The translations under genes were made by a program, and so were the position numbers. Under the pieces are notes generated by a model, which saw only the letters and a list, made by a program, of their open reading frames with translations, was not told the DNA's origin and ran no database searches. This document shows, piece after piece, positions 25,001 to 40,000 of a DNA stretch of 64,000 nt. Location of the stretch: contig NC_134958.1 of assembly GCF_965638725.1 (NCBI RefSeq), positions 16,743,464 to 16,807,463 on the forward strand. The letters run 5' to 3'. The stretch is from Aptenodytes patagonicus. Its lineage: Eukaryota > Chordata > Aves > Sphenisciformes > Spheniscidae. The first letter of the stretch is position 1. Every line of letters begins with the position of its first letter.

Positions 25001-28000
25001 TAGTAATAATAAGACGACTATACAAAGCAAGTGATACACAATGCAATTGCTTGCCACCCGCTGACCGATGCCCAGCCAGTTCCCGAGCAGTGGCCCCCCC
25101 GGCCAGCTTTCCCCCAGTTTATGTACTGAGCATGACGTCCCATGGTATGGAATGTCCCTTTGGCCAGTTGGGGTCAGCTGTCCTGGCTGTGCCCCCTCCC
25201 AGCTTCTTGTGTACCTCCAGCCTTCTCTGTTGGTAGAGCATGAGAAGCTGAAAAGTCCTTGACTAGTGTAAGCATTGCTTAGCAGTAACTAACACATCAG
25301 TGTGTTATCAACATTATTTTCATACTAAATCCAAAACACAGCACTACACCAGCTACTAGAAAGAAAATTAACTCTATCCTAGCTGAAACCAGGACAACAT
25401 ACTTCAGAGGTGGACTAGCCTAGTCATTTTGAAATTACATGGACTCAGCCACAGACTGAATATACACAGCATCATATAGCTAACATATTCATTAGTCATT
25501 CAGAATATTGTCCTATTTAATCATAACAAGAAAATAACCCAGACCTCTAACTTTAAGACTGTTTCAACTCAGTAGTCCTTTGTTTCCACCTCCATCTTTG
25601 CTTGAAATCATACCTGATTCAAAAACTCTTGAAGATTATAAGCTCACTGTACAGTTGTATGCTAGGTCTTCTTTCTCTTCATCTCCAGTTTGATGCTTTG
25701 TCATGTTGTCTGCTTGTTCTTTTGTGCAAGAAGAAATCCAAAGAAATTTCTTATTGTTGAATTTACAGCTTGCATTGAAAAACAAAAAATATGGATGTAG
25801 TAGGTACTGCACTGGTTTTGATATGAAGCTGGAGTTCCTGTAAGAGAATTAAACACTGACAATCCTGCGTACCCTTCCATGGCTAATTTCTCCTGTCCCT
25901 TACTACCAAACCCGAGGTGCTCCCATGAACCTTAACTCTTAGTTAACTGAAGGGGAGGGGAAGATGAAGTAGGAGGTGAGACCTTAACCTCTCCTTGTAT
26001 TAGCAAAGTGCACCTTGGGTCACCAGAGAGTAAGAGTAAAGTTTTTAAAGGGGTTTGGGAGGTAAATTTCATTCTGGAGTGTTAGTAGGACACACACAAA
26101 GCACACACAAATCAATTTGGACATTATGTAAATCCAAACTTTAAAGAAAATGTGCCTTTTTGAACCAACCTGATCTTTAAATTACAGTGGCTACTGAAGT
26201 GGAATTGAAGTGTAAGCCAGTTGAGAAGGCTGTAGCAAGGATGCTTTTTGCACTACAGGAAAATATACTGATCTTTGTTAGTGAGTTACACAGATAGAGG
26301 TGAAGGGAGTACAGGCAGAACTGAAATGTGGACTGAGCTCCATGGTGATTTGTGCAGTGGGTTTTGTTTGTTTTTAATGAAGTCATTCCCTTTTCTTCAC
26401 ATTTTCCTCTTCTGAATTTTTGAAGTCTGAGTACATTGTTTTCCCAAATTGGAAAATAAGAGCCACTTGATTTATGTAAATACCGGAGAGTCAGAGGTTT
26501 TTGAGAGTGAATTGATAAATACAATACTGTAAAAAAAATTCTTCCCTTAATTAAAGACAGCATCTTCTTAACTTAAACTCTAAAGCATCGGTGATTTGAG
26601 TGTTTGGGTTTGTATGGCTAAATTGAATAGACTGGATGCTAAGTGTTATACTACAGAGATAAAACCATCCCTTTCCTTAGGTATGGTTACAGGCTTATGA
26701 TTTCCTCTCCTCAAGCCACATTTCATTTAATTGTTACACAAAGCTGTGTTCGTTCTTAGAGGAGAGGAAATAATATTCAAGAGAGAAAAGTCCAGAGATT
26801 TTGCACTTTTAGGACACTTTGGAAATTTAAATTATAGAAATTATTCTCTGAAAATATTCTGTCACAAGTTAACATGCAAAAGAACTTAATGTTTACAGTT
26901 TTTTATTGTCTTTATGCTTCTGTCATTCATAGATCTGCTCTTTCAGACTGCATAGGAATAGTATAGGATTTGGAGACTCTTCATTTACTATTAACAAAGT
27001 TAAAACATAACATCAGATATAATTGCTGCCTGACTGCAGTTGTAGGGTTTCACAGTGAATTTTTTTGAGTTACCTGTATGTATTTCATAGGAACATGGTT
27101 TAAAGACCTTTAAACTGTACCTGCTGGGTATTTGCCATTATGTTATCTGGTAAAGCCTGCAGTAATGTTTGTAAGTACACATCTAGTGAATGTGGAGTAG
27201 TGGGGTATTTCAACGTAACAAAATGCTTTTCTAATAATAATTAAAAAAAATACTTCAAATAGCTTCTAAAACAGTGAGGAGAAGAACTTAATAATAATGG
27301 CAAAATTTAGGTCAATACTTAAGGTGTCACCTTTTTTAAGGTCTCGTTCAACACTTGGACACACAAGATCACACTGGGGACAAAGTTCTAGTTCTCATGC
27401 TGCACGACCTCAAGAACAGCGGAACCGCAGTAGGATTTCCACAGTCATACAGCCATTGAGACAGAATGCAGCGGAAGTAGTGGACCTTACAGTGGATGAA
27501 GATGGTAAGTTGCACTGGTCTGAGAAATCTCTTCCTTTTTCAGAAGCAGGATGATCAGTGTAAGGGGAGTGGAATCAATTGCATCAGTTATAACATACCA
27601 TTCTATGAAAAAGGCTCAATTCTAAACAAACTAATTTCCAAGCCTGTCAGAAAATCCTCTTGCGGCCTTCCTTTTAAAATTAAAAGTTTAGCCATTCCCA
27701 GTGGGTCTACTAGATCTGATTTTTCTTCCAAAACAGACTTGGGTGTATGTCTGAGGGCTGACTCACCAGGCAGAAATTACAGAACAGGTTGGAACTACTT
27801 TAAAAATATGCACTTACTTCAATACAACACTATAAAAGGAAAATCTATCGCTGCCTATGCTTTGGAATAGTTACTGTTCTTTCAGGCCTTGGAGTAAAAA
27901 TAATTTTAAAAAAGAAAAAAATCCCCAACCCCAAACTAGTAAAGTATGTTAGGTTTCCGAAGCTGTAACCTTTCATTGTTTCCTAACATTAAAACCTACT

Positions 28001-31000
28001 GGCACTTCATAAGTCTATTCCTGCTGAAAATCATAAGAGCAACTTCCAGGTATTGTCAAAAGTTGAGAGAAGGAAAAACTAAAGCTCATGTACATTTTTG
28101 CAGGTTTATTTTGTTGTTGTTGGTGGTGGTTTGGGGGATTTCTTGGGCACATGCTACTTTTAATGTTTAACAGAAGTTTTGTCCTGTTGTGGTTCTGTCC
28201 CTGAGTGCATCGCAAGCTAGTATCTTGCAATATCTTATTGTTCAAGTTGTCTTGATTTTTGGGGTGGGTTGGAGAGTTGGAAGGGTTTGGAATTGGTTTT
28301 GGTTGTTTGGTTTTTAAGGAAGAGGATGGGTTGATTTACAGATTCTTTTCTTTATGGATTTACTGTGAAATATCCCAACAGCTCTATCATTGAAGGGGAA
28401 TAGGCATCTATTGCTTTAATTTACTCTTTAAACTCAAATTATAGCATGTAGTCTTAAATTCAGGAACCAAATTCTTGTAAAAAAGATTATTGCTGAATGA
28501 ACTTTTACTTCTGTAATGTGTATATTTAACACTAGCTGTTTCTGCCCACCCCCCCACCCCCCCCGGGGAAATAACCTTTCTAAGATGAGTCTTCCAGGAT
28601 TTCAGAGATATTATTTTTGGGTTTAGGCATCAAATTTCACACAAGAACTAGTGTAAAATGATAAAAATTCTGAATTAACACTGTTACAAGGCAGCTACGC
28701 ACTTTATCATAATTTTACTGATGTCTTCAAAGATAGTAGTCTTAAAACTTTGCTAGCTGCTTCCATGAGCATAAGGATCATATCTCCATCTATCTGTGGA
28801 TTAATGTCTGTGAAGCGTGTTGAAATTAAGTTTCTCTTAGTTAGTAGTTTGAGATTGACCATGCCCACTGGCTTTTACTGGTTTTGGGGGGGAGAACCAG
28901 AACTGTCTGTATTGCTGATGGTAAGTCAAAACAGTAACAGGGTAGTGGGGTGATTGAGGCTGATAGAACTGAGAATTGTCTGACTGCAGGATTGCTTTCA
29001 GAATGTATTAGCATCCCATCTTGAGTACTGTGTGATCACATATCAGTGTTAGGCTATACATTTCCTATGTACTTGCTGTTTTTTCCTGAATTTAAACTTT
29101 AATACATTTCTCCCAAAATGCTTTCCTTTAAATAAAATTAGTGTATTGGAATGCCACATTAAAATCCAAAGGAATTTAAATGTAGGTACCAGATCATGTT
29201 TTTTTAATGTGATGAGTTGGAAGTCTTGCCAGAAGGGAGATACGTTTATTCCCTTGCTCACTGAGTTGCTGATATACCTACTAGATATAGAGAGAAATCT
29301 TGAAAACTAGTCATATTTTATTTTAAGACTTTGTGTAAGAGAAGTATTTGAAGTGTCTTGATGCCTTTTTTTTTTTTTCTCCCCCCTGATATCCATGCAG
29401 ACATTTTCACGAAAAAAAACTGAGCTGTTTCTGATGATACTCCCTTTTATGGTATCTCATATTCCTAGTCATGTCATTGCCTTGTCGGTAATTAGAGAGA
29501 AATTTCAAACTTACAGTCAAAAGCAGACTGTTTCAAAACTAAATTTGAATTATGCCACCAAGTATCTTTTTAAATTTTAACCTGTTTACAATTGTGTAGT
29601 AGAGAACAAGATTTATCAAGTGTTTAGTGTATTTCCCTGGATCCAATTAAATATATTGCCAACTATTACCTTCATATACATGTTCATTTTGCATATTGTC
29701 CTTTTAACAGAAGCCTCAAATACTGATATAATGAATCTGCTTTTAATGTGTATTGAGACTAGAAACCAAGTTTATCTTGCTATAGCCTTTAGTACTATGC
29801 ATCTAGAATGACTGAAGTTTGTAAAGTAGTACTGCTAGTTTAGACATTACTATGCTGTTCTTGGTTAGTTATCTAAAAGTTTTTCTGCGCGTTGTAGGCA
29901 TTAAAAAAACGGTAAGGGTAATACTTAATCATAGCGTAGTTTGCCTGTGGTTTTATGAAAGATTTCAGCAAGTGTTTTCATCATAAAGTACCAAAGTAAT
30001 TTAATTTCCTTTCTAGTAGTATTTTATTCAGTAAATAAAACTTGGTATGTCGGATTTGGTTGGGAATTTATTTTATATTAATTCTTAAAATTTGAGTTGA
30101 TTAAAAAAAAAAGGAAATAAGATAATTTTTTTTTTTTTTTTTCCCCCACACACACACGAGTGAAACAGTATTAACTTTTGTATTTTGTACCTGTCAGGCT
30201 TTTGTGTTCCGACTTTCTTAGCATCTGGCAAGACCAGAATGGAGAATTTCTTCTAAAATAATTAAAAACCAGCAACAACAATAAAAAAACCCCAACAGCT
30301 TTTAAAGCTTAAAGAACATGAAAGCTTTTTTGTTTCACTAGAGCCGACAGTTGTGCCAACCACTTCAGCTAGAGTGGAGCCGCAGGTTGTGAGTTCTGCT
30401 TCCAGTAACAGTTCTAGTACGTCTACCTCAGAGCAGGCCTCTGATGCAGCTCCAAACATCTCCAACAGCCAGCCTTCTGCAGCACCAGAGACGACTTCTA
30501 GTCTTCCCAGTGGCGGCACTGCTGGTACTTCAGCTGGAGGTACAGAATAAGAGAGCTTTCTAAACTGTTGTGTTGCCTCCTAGTTCAAAGGAGGTAGAGG
30601 AAGTTAATCGGCATTCTCTAGATTAAACGGCATGTGAACTTTTAGTACTGAACATAATGCTAGTAAGTTGAGAGGACAGACAGGAATCTGAAAAAGATCA
30701 TTGATTTCTCCCCAAAGATGAAGGAAGTTGTGCTGGAGCCATCTGCTTTTGCCTATTGGAATGATTTGGTTATACCTAATGAACCACATCCTTGCTTTTT
30801 GAGGAGGTAGAATGTAGTTCACAGGGAATTAAGTCTTCCATTGCAGTGTGTTACAGGGGTAGTTTTTTTAATGTGTATCGTAAGGAAGTGAAGGATGTAT
30901 AGAGATTCCTTGAACCTCCCCCTATAGATTGCTTCACTGGAAGTACATTTATACAGATCTGTATAGATACTGACCTGTAATAGAGCTGTATATACAGGTG

Positions 31001-34000
31001 GCACTCATAACATCTCTGAAACATGGGTGCTCTACCCCTGTCTGCCAGTCAGGTGAGGTACAAAAAACCTGAGCTGACTACAGTTGCACAAGAATTTGAG
31101 GTCTCTGCACACTAACCACAGGGACAATCTTTCCTCCTTTCCCTACTGATAACATGTCTTAAATTAGTGGAAAAAGGCAAGTGTCCGTTCACGTCCTCTA
31201 GTGGTTCCTCTAAGTACATCCACCTGAACTATTCAGTTTTGGTTCATTTGGCAGGCATAGCTAAGTCTTCTGGTTTTGTATCCAGTTTGTTTTGTTTTAG
31301 TCTAGATCTGTTTTTCAATCAGTTAATTATTTAATCTTGAAGTACAATTCTTTTTTTTCTGTTTAAGACACTGCTTTACGGTGATCAGCTTTACTAATTT
31401 CTTTCACTTCAATATTAACTTTCTTTATCTTCAAGATGATCTAAGAAGAACTGCTTCTAATACGACACTGGAAACTGGCCCTCCGGCCATGCCAAGGTTA
31501 CCATCGTGCTGCCCTCAGCATTCTCCTTGTGGAGGACCTTCACAGACTCATCATGCATTGGGGCACCCACATACAAGCTGCTTTCAGCAGCATGGCCACC
31601 ACTTTCAACACCACCACCACCACCACCACAACCCTCACCCAGCTGTTCCACTATCTCCTTCATTCAGTGACTCCAGCTGCCCTGTTGAAAGGCCTCCTCC
31701 AGTGCCTGCACCTTGTGGAGCAAGCAGCAGTTCTGGCACCAGTTACCATGACCAGGCATGTTTAACTCTTGTGACTCTCCCTTTGCGATTTCAGGTTGTT
31801 ATAGATACGAGAGAATAGAATAGGATGCCGAATTGTGGATTATTCTCTTGTTCTGTAGCAGGCATTATAGAAGGGAACTAAAAAGAAAATTTGAGCTATA
31901 ATATATGGACACCAAAAATTGAAATTTTACAGAAAGTCATAATCCAATAAGTAATCATTGATAGCTGACATCCTCTTGAGGACTGTAAGATGATAGTGGC
32001 TGTTTAAGCAAACCAAACGTAAATACCTTGAAATATACTCTGCTGATAATAGCAGTTTTGCAGTGCAAATAATTGAGCTGCTTTAAGGGAAGAAAAAAAT
32101 CAAGTCTAATGTTCTGTTTATAAAAGATATAAAAGAGTTGCTTTTCTAAAAGCATTGGGTTTTAAGATATTTTAAGTAACTAAAATCACAGCTCTAAAAC
32201 AATAAGGTTATAAGTAAGAACAATACTGTGCAAACTTAATTTACAACATGGAGAACTATCAGTCTGTTTTCTGTTTTAAGTGTAATACGTTAGGCACAAC
32301 TGAAAATGGTAAAGATTGTTTTTTGCCTCCGAATATTTCAATGCATGTAGCTCCCATATATTCACTGATTTATCCATCATAGGGTTTTTGTTTTTTTTAC
32401 ACAATCTGGTGTAATGAATCTAGTCTCTCTCACCAGATTCAAGAACTTAGGAATAAGAAATGTTAACCATATCTAAAGAATGTTCCAGAGTTGAGCCTTA
32501 AAACTTAAGGCTTAAAACTTAAAAATTTGGATCCCAGTTGCTTGTGGTAGTATTTATTTTTATTTTTTATCACATTATGTTTGAGGGTGACTTTGTTTTC
32601 AATGTCTGAAGAATTGCTTGAAAAAAGATGGTTTGTTTACGCAGCAGGCATTGCCAGTAGACTTAAGCAGCAGTGGTATAAGAAGTCATGGAAGTGGTGC
32701 TTTTCATGGAACATCTGCTTTTGACCCCTGCTGTCCTGGTTCTTCATCTCGAACTGCAATTTATGGACATCAGGCTGGTGCTGGCCCAAGCCAATCAATA
32801 ACAATAGACGGATATGGATCAAGTATGGTTGCGCAGCCACAGCCCCAACCTCCTCCTCAGGCATCGCTCTCTTCTTGTCGGCATTATATGCATTCTCCTT
32901 GTAAGTACTGATAAGTACTGGGTACCTGGGGCGGGGGGGAAATCAAGCAAACAAGAAAACAGCTTCTCTGACAACATATGAAAACTCTTACTGTCTGCTT
33001 GCTTTGATCTTAGAACTGGCCTAGCAAAACACATACTAAGAAATGTATTTAAACAGTTTAGATTGTGTAGAGGATTTGAACAGGATCGAGGTGAAGTTAA
33101 AATATTTTCTTTTGAGTGACCTTAATAATATTCAGACTTCAAAAACTGTATTTACTATGAAAATATTTTTCATCTCCTTTGTATTTTAGCAATACCTTTT
33201 TCTTTCTTTTTCCTTGGTTTGTCCCCTGTCCCATCCCCCCAGTGAGTTCTGCGTGAGCAAGCTCAGAGAGTCAACTCATTTGTTTGATTGTGATTTCTTT
33301 TTTTGGATTTTATTGTCTCTACAGAATAGTGGACTTGTTGGGGGGGGTATTAAATTTTTAAAAAATTAAACAACAAACTTGAAGTAAAATTTCTCACCAT
33401 ATATACCTTTTTCAGCGTGCATCACACAATTTTTTTTTTTTTTTTTTTTAATTCTTTTTACCAACATTGGCAAATGGAATACTTCTGGCTGCAGAAAGTA
33501 TGAGTTTCTTGTAGGGTGTATTGCTGGGATCACTTTACTTAAAAATTGCATAAACACATATTCCCATGTTGCCACTGTTTACACTGATGTAATAATACTG
33601 AATAACCTGTGTGAAGATACTTTTAAAAATACATTTAAGTCAAAACGTGCTAATGACCAAATTAAAAGCACCTGATGTTTTCATTGCAGATGCCTCTTTG
33701 ACCAGACCTCTTCACCATCAAGCTTCTGCATGTCCTCACTCCCATGGAAATCCTCCTCCACAGCCACAACCTCCACCTCAAGTAGATTATGTTATCCCTC
33801 ATCCAATGCATCCCTTCCATCCTTCAATCTCCTCTCATGCATCTTCTCATCCTGTTCCACCTCCACCTCCACCACCAACTCATCCTTTAGCCAATGCAGC
33901 TGCTCCAATACCACAGCATCTTCCCGCAACACACCAGCCTATATCCCATCACATCCCTGCAACAGCACCTCCAGCACAGAGGCTACATCCTCATGAAGTG

Positions 34001-37000
34001 ATCCAGAGGATGGAGGTCCAGAGGAGAAGAATGATGCAACACCCAACGTATGTCACAAATGTACTCAGAACAATATCTAAACATATAATTCATTTCCCTC
34101 AGGTTTGTAAAATGTTGCATGTGAATCTCAAACTGTTAATTGCATGGTTAGGAACTGTTAGTATTAAACCATGGTAAGAAGTGTCTTTACATACTGTCAC
34201 AGTCACGTGAGCATTAAGACTGAACTTGTTCCATTACATCTCTCAACAGTGTCTCCAGGTAAGGTACAAATAGGGCATGGAAAAGAAGGGAAGCTCATGT
34301 TTCTCTTGCCCATTATTCATCCTCCAGATAACAGGCAGGAATTCCTTTTCAAGCTGGACAGCCTAGAAAGTACATCATAAGCTCCTTTCAAATGTGTTCC
34401 TTGACAGTGTGTTTTGCCTTGTTGATGCTGTTAAGATTCTTTTTATCTAACTAATGCTTTAAAATAAAATGAACAATTTATCATAAGAGACCATTTGCCA
34501 GGTTTAATTCAGATTTAACCTTAGATACTTACCTAGCTTTACTGTGCCTTTATGTCTTTAGAAGAGAGGGAAGAGACTGAATAATACCTGTATGAGAATG
34601 TGACCAATGTTGAGATGTAGCTTTGGTGATACTGTTTAAGAGACGCTACTGTTGTTCCTAAACTAGATTCATGACACTAGTATCAACAGAAATTGGGTCA
34701 GTACTGGCTTGGTATTCAGTCACAAAGTAACTGAAGTTATTTTAATTCTGGAGATAATGCTTTTAAATATCCAAGAGAATTTCAAGAATGAGCTCTCTAG
34801 TTGTTGCTCCTAACTTTATTATAAAATTCTACTGGTAACTAACTTAAAACTGATTTAGAAGACAATGCTTAAACAAAATTTTGCTTTAACTGCAACTTTT
34901 GAGGCAGTTTCCAGGTAATTCATAAAAATATCTATAGTCAGTAATTGCTCACAAAGTGGCACATGACAGACTTCCCCTCCCTCATCCCCCAGGAAAGTCA
35001 AATATAACCCTGCTTTCTCAGTCATTAAAATTTTGATCTGTCCAAACCTATACCTGTTCTTTTGTTATCTTTGCTATGCAAATGGCATAACCTCTAAACA
35101 CCCTAACCTAAACATACAGGCATGCTGCTTGTGTATGCCCATGATTATGCAATGATACCCAAAAATTAATTTTGGAACATTCAAGCCAGTGAATGTGAGA
35201 CAGCAAGATAGCATTTTAAGGAACAATAATAGTGGTAGCTATCTTATCAGTTCTGGAAACTTTCTGGTAGTTCGAGGACTGGAAATGTGAATATTGGCAT
35301 TTCTTAGCCTAGTGAATTTTCTTTGTGTGTATAGCAACTGTAGTCAAATGTTGATAATAGGTTCTTCCTTGACATTCTCTCTGAATTCACCAATCTCAGG
35401 TCAGACAGTGTCAGCTTGCTCAGTGAGGTTTCTCCTCTATAGTTCTGTTTTGTAATCTTATGAAATTGTTCCACCCTTGGTCTTTTGTTTCTCCTCTAAT
35501 CCTCATAAAAATTACATGCAAAATCAATACCGTAGGTGTCTTGGCCCAACCTTATATAAATGAGATTATGCTCTGACAACCAGAAACTTGTGTGTATTCG
35601 CTCTGTTATTTAATACACAGACTGAGACTGCCAGCAGACTTTGCAGTTCCTTCGATTCCGTGTCCCAGCATCTCAGAATGTTCTTAAGATGTTGTTTCAT
35701 CCTTCATTTCTAGATAGAGCATATGGGATAGTCTAGCTTGTATACCTTCTGTCTGACAATATAGGACTTTTTCAGGATTGGAAGAAGAGAATGGTTAGAG
35801 GCCTCTTCTCACTGTTATGTCTCAAGTGTGGGTACAACAGCTATAACTTCCTTAAGGTCTTGGAATTGGCCACAAAATGAGCAAAAGGCAGTGTGTGAGG
35901 GTGCACTGCATTTGTATAACATACGGATTTTCTGTTTATTTAAATCTGATCACCCACTTTATACTAAGATTGTGAGATAGCAGCTTAGGAGTTTTACATT
36001 CATAGAAATAATTTCAAATGTGTTTCTTTTAAATTAAGACTAATTTTAGGAAAAATGGGCCTACATGACATTCAATTTTTATTGAACTATGGAAGTTGTT
36101 TTGCTGTGTTTTTTAATTAAAATATGTTCATGCAGATATTTCCCCATAGTTACTTGACAAACTGAAGGGAGGTGAGACTAGGAGTAGGCTCTGCTGATAG
36201 GTCTGTTCCCATGTTGGTCTGTACCATTGCAGAAAACTACTACTTCTAACACTTATACAAGCTTGACAGATTTCTCTGGAAAAGTGTCAATTTACAGTGA
36301 TTGGAATAGTGTGCTGTTAAGTAGCTTTTTACTTCTCTAGACATGTGAATTTACAAAATGTCTAGTCTACTTTGTCAGGTAGTTTAAGGTAGTTGAATCT
36401 GAAGTCAGTGTACTGATTTTGGCAAAATCCAAGTTTCTAGGTTGAATAAAAAAAAAATACTGTCTGCGTTGAAAGCAATGGAGAGAAAAATACCAATCCA
36501 TTTCTTTCTGTAACTGGGAAGTGGTGAGGTAGCAGAAGTCAGCTAGCAGGTTTTTTTTGAAGTTTTTTTCCAACACTGTAGTTGTTGGATACCAGCTGGT
36601 GTGGAAAAAACTGTGTGCTCTTATTACTTGAGCTATGACACAAACATGTTTCAAGGAAAATTACCTCTGATTAGTGTATTAAGTGTCCCCTAATTACTTT
36701 TGCTGGTATAGTTTTACTAGAAATAAACTGCAGCATAGCTGTGAGCGACTCTGAATCTCAACATGACCGTCATGTGGCCTTTGCCTTCCTACCTGCAGTT
36801 TGAGGTTAGGATTAAACCCTTTGTCAGTCCTTCTGTAGTCACTTCTGCCAAGTGAAGGGCAGATCACAGTAGCTGAAGCTGGCTTTGTCTTTGAATATTA
36901 AATCTGTATTATAATTAGTTTCTAACTTATATCTGAAGTTGAAATGAAAATACTGTATTGGGAGTTTTATTTTTTTAGTTTAAATGCATTCCAGTAATTC

Positions 37001-40000
37001 AGTCTGTAACGATTATGGATGTTGCTTTCTTGATACTAACAAGTATGTGAAATTAACTGTTGCTGTTTTATGTTGTTTAGACGTGCTCATGAACGGCCTC
37101 CTCCGCATCCTCACAGAATGCATCCCAATTATGGTCATGGGCATCACATCCATGTGCCTCAGACAATGTCTTCCCATCCTCGACAAGCTCCAGAGAGATC
37201 TGCCTGGTTAGTAATCAGATAGTATTTTAGTTTTTTGGGACTCAGGACAAAGGACCATAATGTGCTGATCACAGTGTTGATAATGCTGTCTGTGATTTTA
37301 AAAAGTGCTGCATGCACCTGTAGTTTAAAATTTGTAGACATTGATATGGCTTTGAAATACTGCTTTGAGTACTCAGTATCTTAAATATATTTCTAGGGGG
37401 GGTTATCCATTGCTTTTAAAGTGGAATTGAGTGTTACTGACTCTAGGTAGTTATTTCAAGAATTGATTTTAAAATAGGCAAGTAAAACATTGCTGAAGAC
37501 TGTTCTATTTGTGCTCTTTGTAAAATAGAGGTTTGGATTTGAGTTACAAGCTAATTTATTTTCTCTCCTCTTTGTCTGAACTTACTTAAAATTGCATCAA
37601 GCCCACTCATGAAGGTTACACTTAAGTTCCACAATATTTTTATTATAAAAAAGAGATACTTTTGACCATTAGGGAAGAGGTGCATGCGTGACAGCTGCTT
37701 TTCCCACAGCATGAGCTACGGAGAAGACTCCACACTGATAATAGTCCTGGGCACAATAAATGTGGAGTTGTCTTTACTGATTTATCATACTAAATCTTCA
37801 CAGCTGATTTAAAAATAACTTTTAGTTATGGTAGGATTAAGATGATTCTTTAGCAAAGTTTAAATAAGTTTAAAAAAATTCTTATGTAAAACTGTTATGG
37901 TAGCTGTGCTGTGTTGTATGCTTTCCAAAGCAGTGGAATTGTATCTAGGAGTCAAGATGTACCTTTACTGTAATGCCACTTTCATTCATGTGACAGGGAA
38001 CTGGGAATTGAAGCTGGTGTGACTGCAGCTACTTACCCTCCAGGGCCTTTGCATCCTCACTTGGCCCACTACCATGCACCTCCTCGACTTCATCATTTGC
38101 AAATAGGGGCTCTTCCTCTAATGGTAAGGAGATAGCTTATGAAAAATGATGATCATTGGTGATTGTAATTACTTTGTTTGTCAGGAAAATTATTTTAAGA
38201 TTTACTGCATTTAATTGGACATGTAACATTGCTGCAAAAGTTAGTGGTTCAACTGAAGAAGAAAATACTTCAGTGTTTCTGTGTGTTGCTCCCAGATAGG
38301 GAGCTAGAACAGACTCATGTCTAAGAGAAAACAGTTTAGGACACTAACATTTCTAACTTCAGCTCTTGTAAAATGAAACATACTTGAATTAAATTGTCAC
38401 TTGCATTGCAATGCATTGACCCTCTGCATCTGATTTTTAAAGTTCAGATTCTTCTTTAATGAGCTTTGGGTTGTTAAAGGTACCAACTTTCCACCCAGTG
38501 CATAAGGATTAGCACTGGTGCTTTATTTTTAAGGTGTGTATACAGCGCAGCTAGAATTCCATCTAGAGATTTGGTTGTTTTCAAATAATATTTGGTGTTC
38601 ATCAGCCTAATTCTGTGTGGTAAAGTATATAATTTTGTAGCATGAAGTGTTATAAGCAGCAGAAGTGTGAGGGTAAACTAGTCCCTTGTTACACATAACT
38701 TTTTTAAATCTACAGTAGAAAACCAAGGAAAATCAGCATAACTTTCTGACTTTTACAGAGTATTATTTTTGAAAGAATGTTTGTAGGTTTATTTAAAATA
38801 GTCTTAATTTTATTTAATGAAAATTCACAGAGACACAAATTTAGTTTAACGGAGTATGTTTAGTGTTTCTATGTGGTATTCTGTGTGGCTAACCCGTATT
38901 ATTTAACCCTCTTAAAGCTAGGTAATCTAATCAAAATTGTGGGCTGATCTGTAAGCGAATGCTAAAATTGTAATTAAAAATCAGCCTGCAAGTACTTGTC
39001 CATCCGAAATTCCTCTGTTAGTTGCCAAAATTGACATCTAGGCATTGAACTGTAAATTTACAACCAATACTGTAATAGCTGTCTCTTCATAGTCTGGTCT
39101 TAACGTTGCTTGTTCCTTGCTATTTAACCAACAAATGTGATAATAATCCTCAAGTACTTCCCTGAGATATCAGGGTTGGTAATTCATTGATGCACAGCTT
39201 GCATGCTTACCACAGACTTTCTAGAGCAGTCTGTAAAATTTGGTATTTTAGTGTAGCCAGAAAGATTCTTACTGCATAACCTTATCTCCTGTACATCATC
39301 TATTCAGATTAAGATTTTCTGCATTATTCTTCAGTTAGGTGTCTGTTTTTTCAAGTGGATGAAAAATGGCTTGCCTCTCTCACATTTATTTCATGTGTTA
39401 TACTGTAACGAATAACACCTGTTGCTTTAGATCCTCAAAGAGGAAGGGCCCTCCTAATAGTTCAGGGAACTGCAATTGCATTAGGATGCAGCAAGTTAAA
39501 CATATGCCTATTTTATCTCATTTTCTATAAGGGCTAATAAGTCAATTATGGGATTTATTTCTACTATTGCTGTGAAGTTTCTAGAAACTTCAGAGTTCAG
39601 CTGATCCTTATATTACAGTGTGATGAGAAACTTTTAACTGTATTTTCACTTTCATAGCGGTATTCCTACAACTAAAATGTTGCTCAAGCAAGTAGTGGGG
39701 ACCCCGCTGCTTATCTTCTTTTTAGCAATAGAATGGAAGAAAGCTGTGATAGAGAATCTTTAGAAGTATTTCCTGAATGTGTGATAAAATACTTTAGGAA
39801 AGTCTTGCCCTTCTGCTCAGTAACTGCTGTTACTAATTGATAAAAGTGTCAGATGAAATAGGGTTCTTTAACTGTACAGAAACTTGTGCATGTGTTTGTG
39901 TAGGGATATCTAATCCTCATAACAGTAATTCACGAATCTCTGGATGAAATGGAATTGAAGTTGTTTGTATTTTGAGTTTTTGTACACACTGTACTGACAG

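Noticed and set aside
26177-26563. 128-codon - strand frame in an RNF111 intron
   Set aside because: No recognisable motif or promoter, and the composition is typical of intron.
30262-30519. - strand frame over RNF111 coding exon 4
   Set aside because: It is an antisense shadow of a Ser/Thr-rich exon.
33730-33996. Ser/Thr-rich frame overlapping RNF111 coding exon 7
   Set aside because: It is a shifted reading of the His/Pro-rich exon. Codon bias (CAC, CCT, CCA) generates it automatically.
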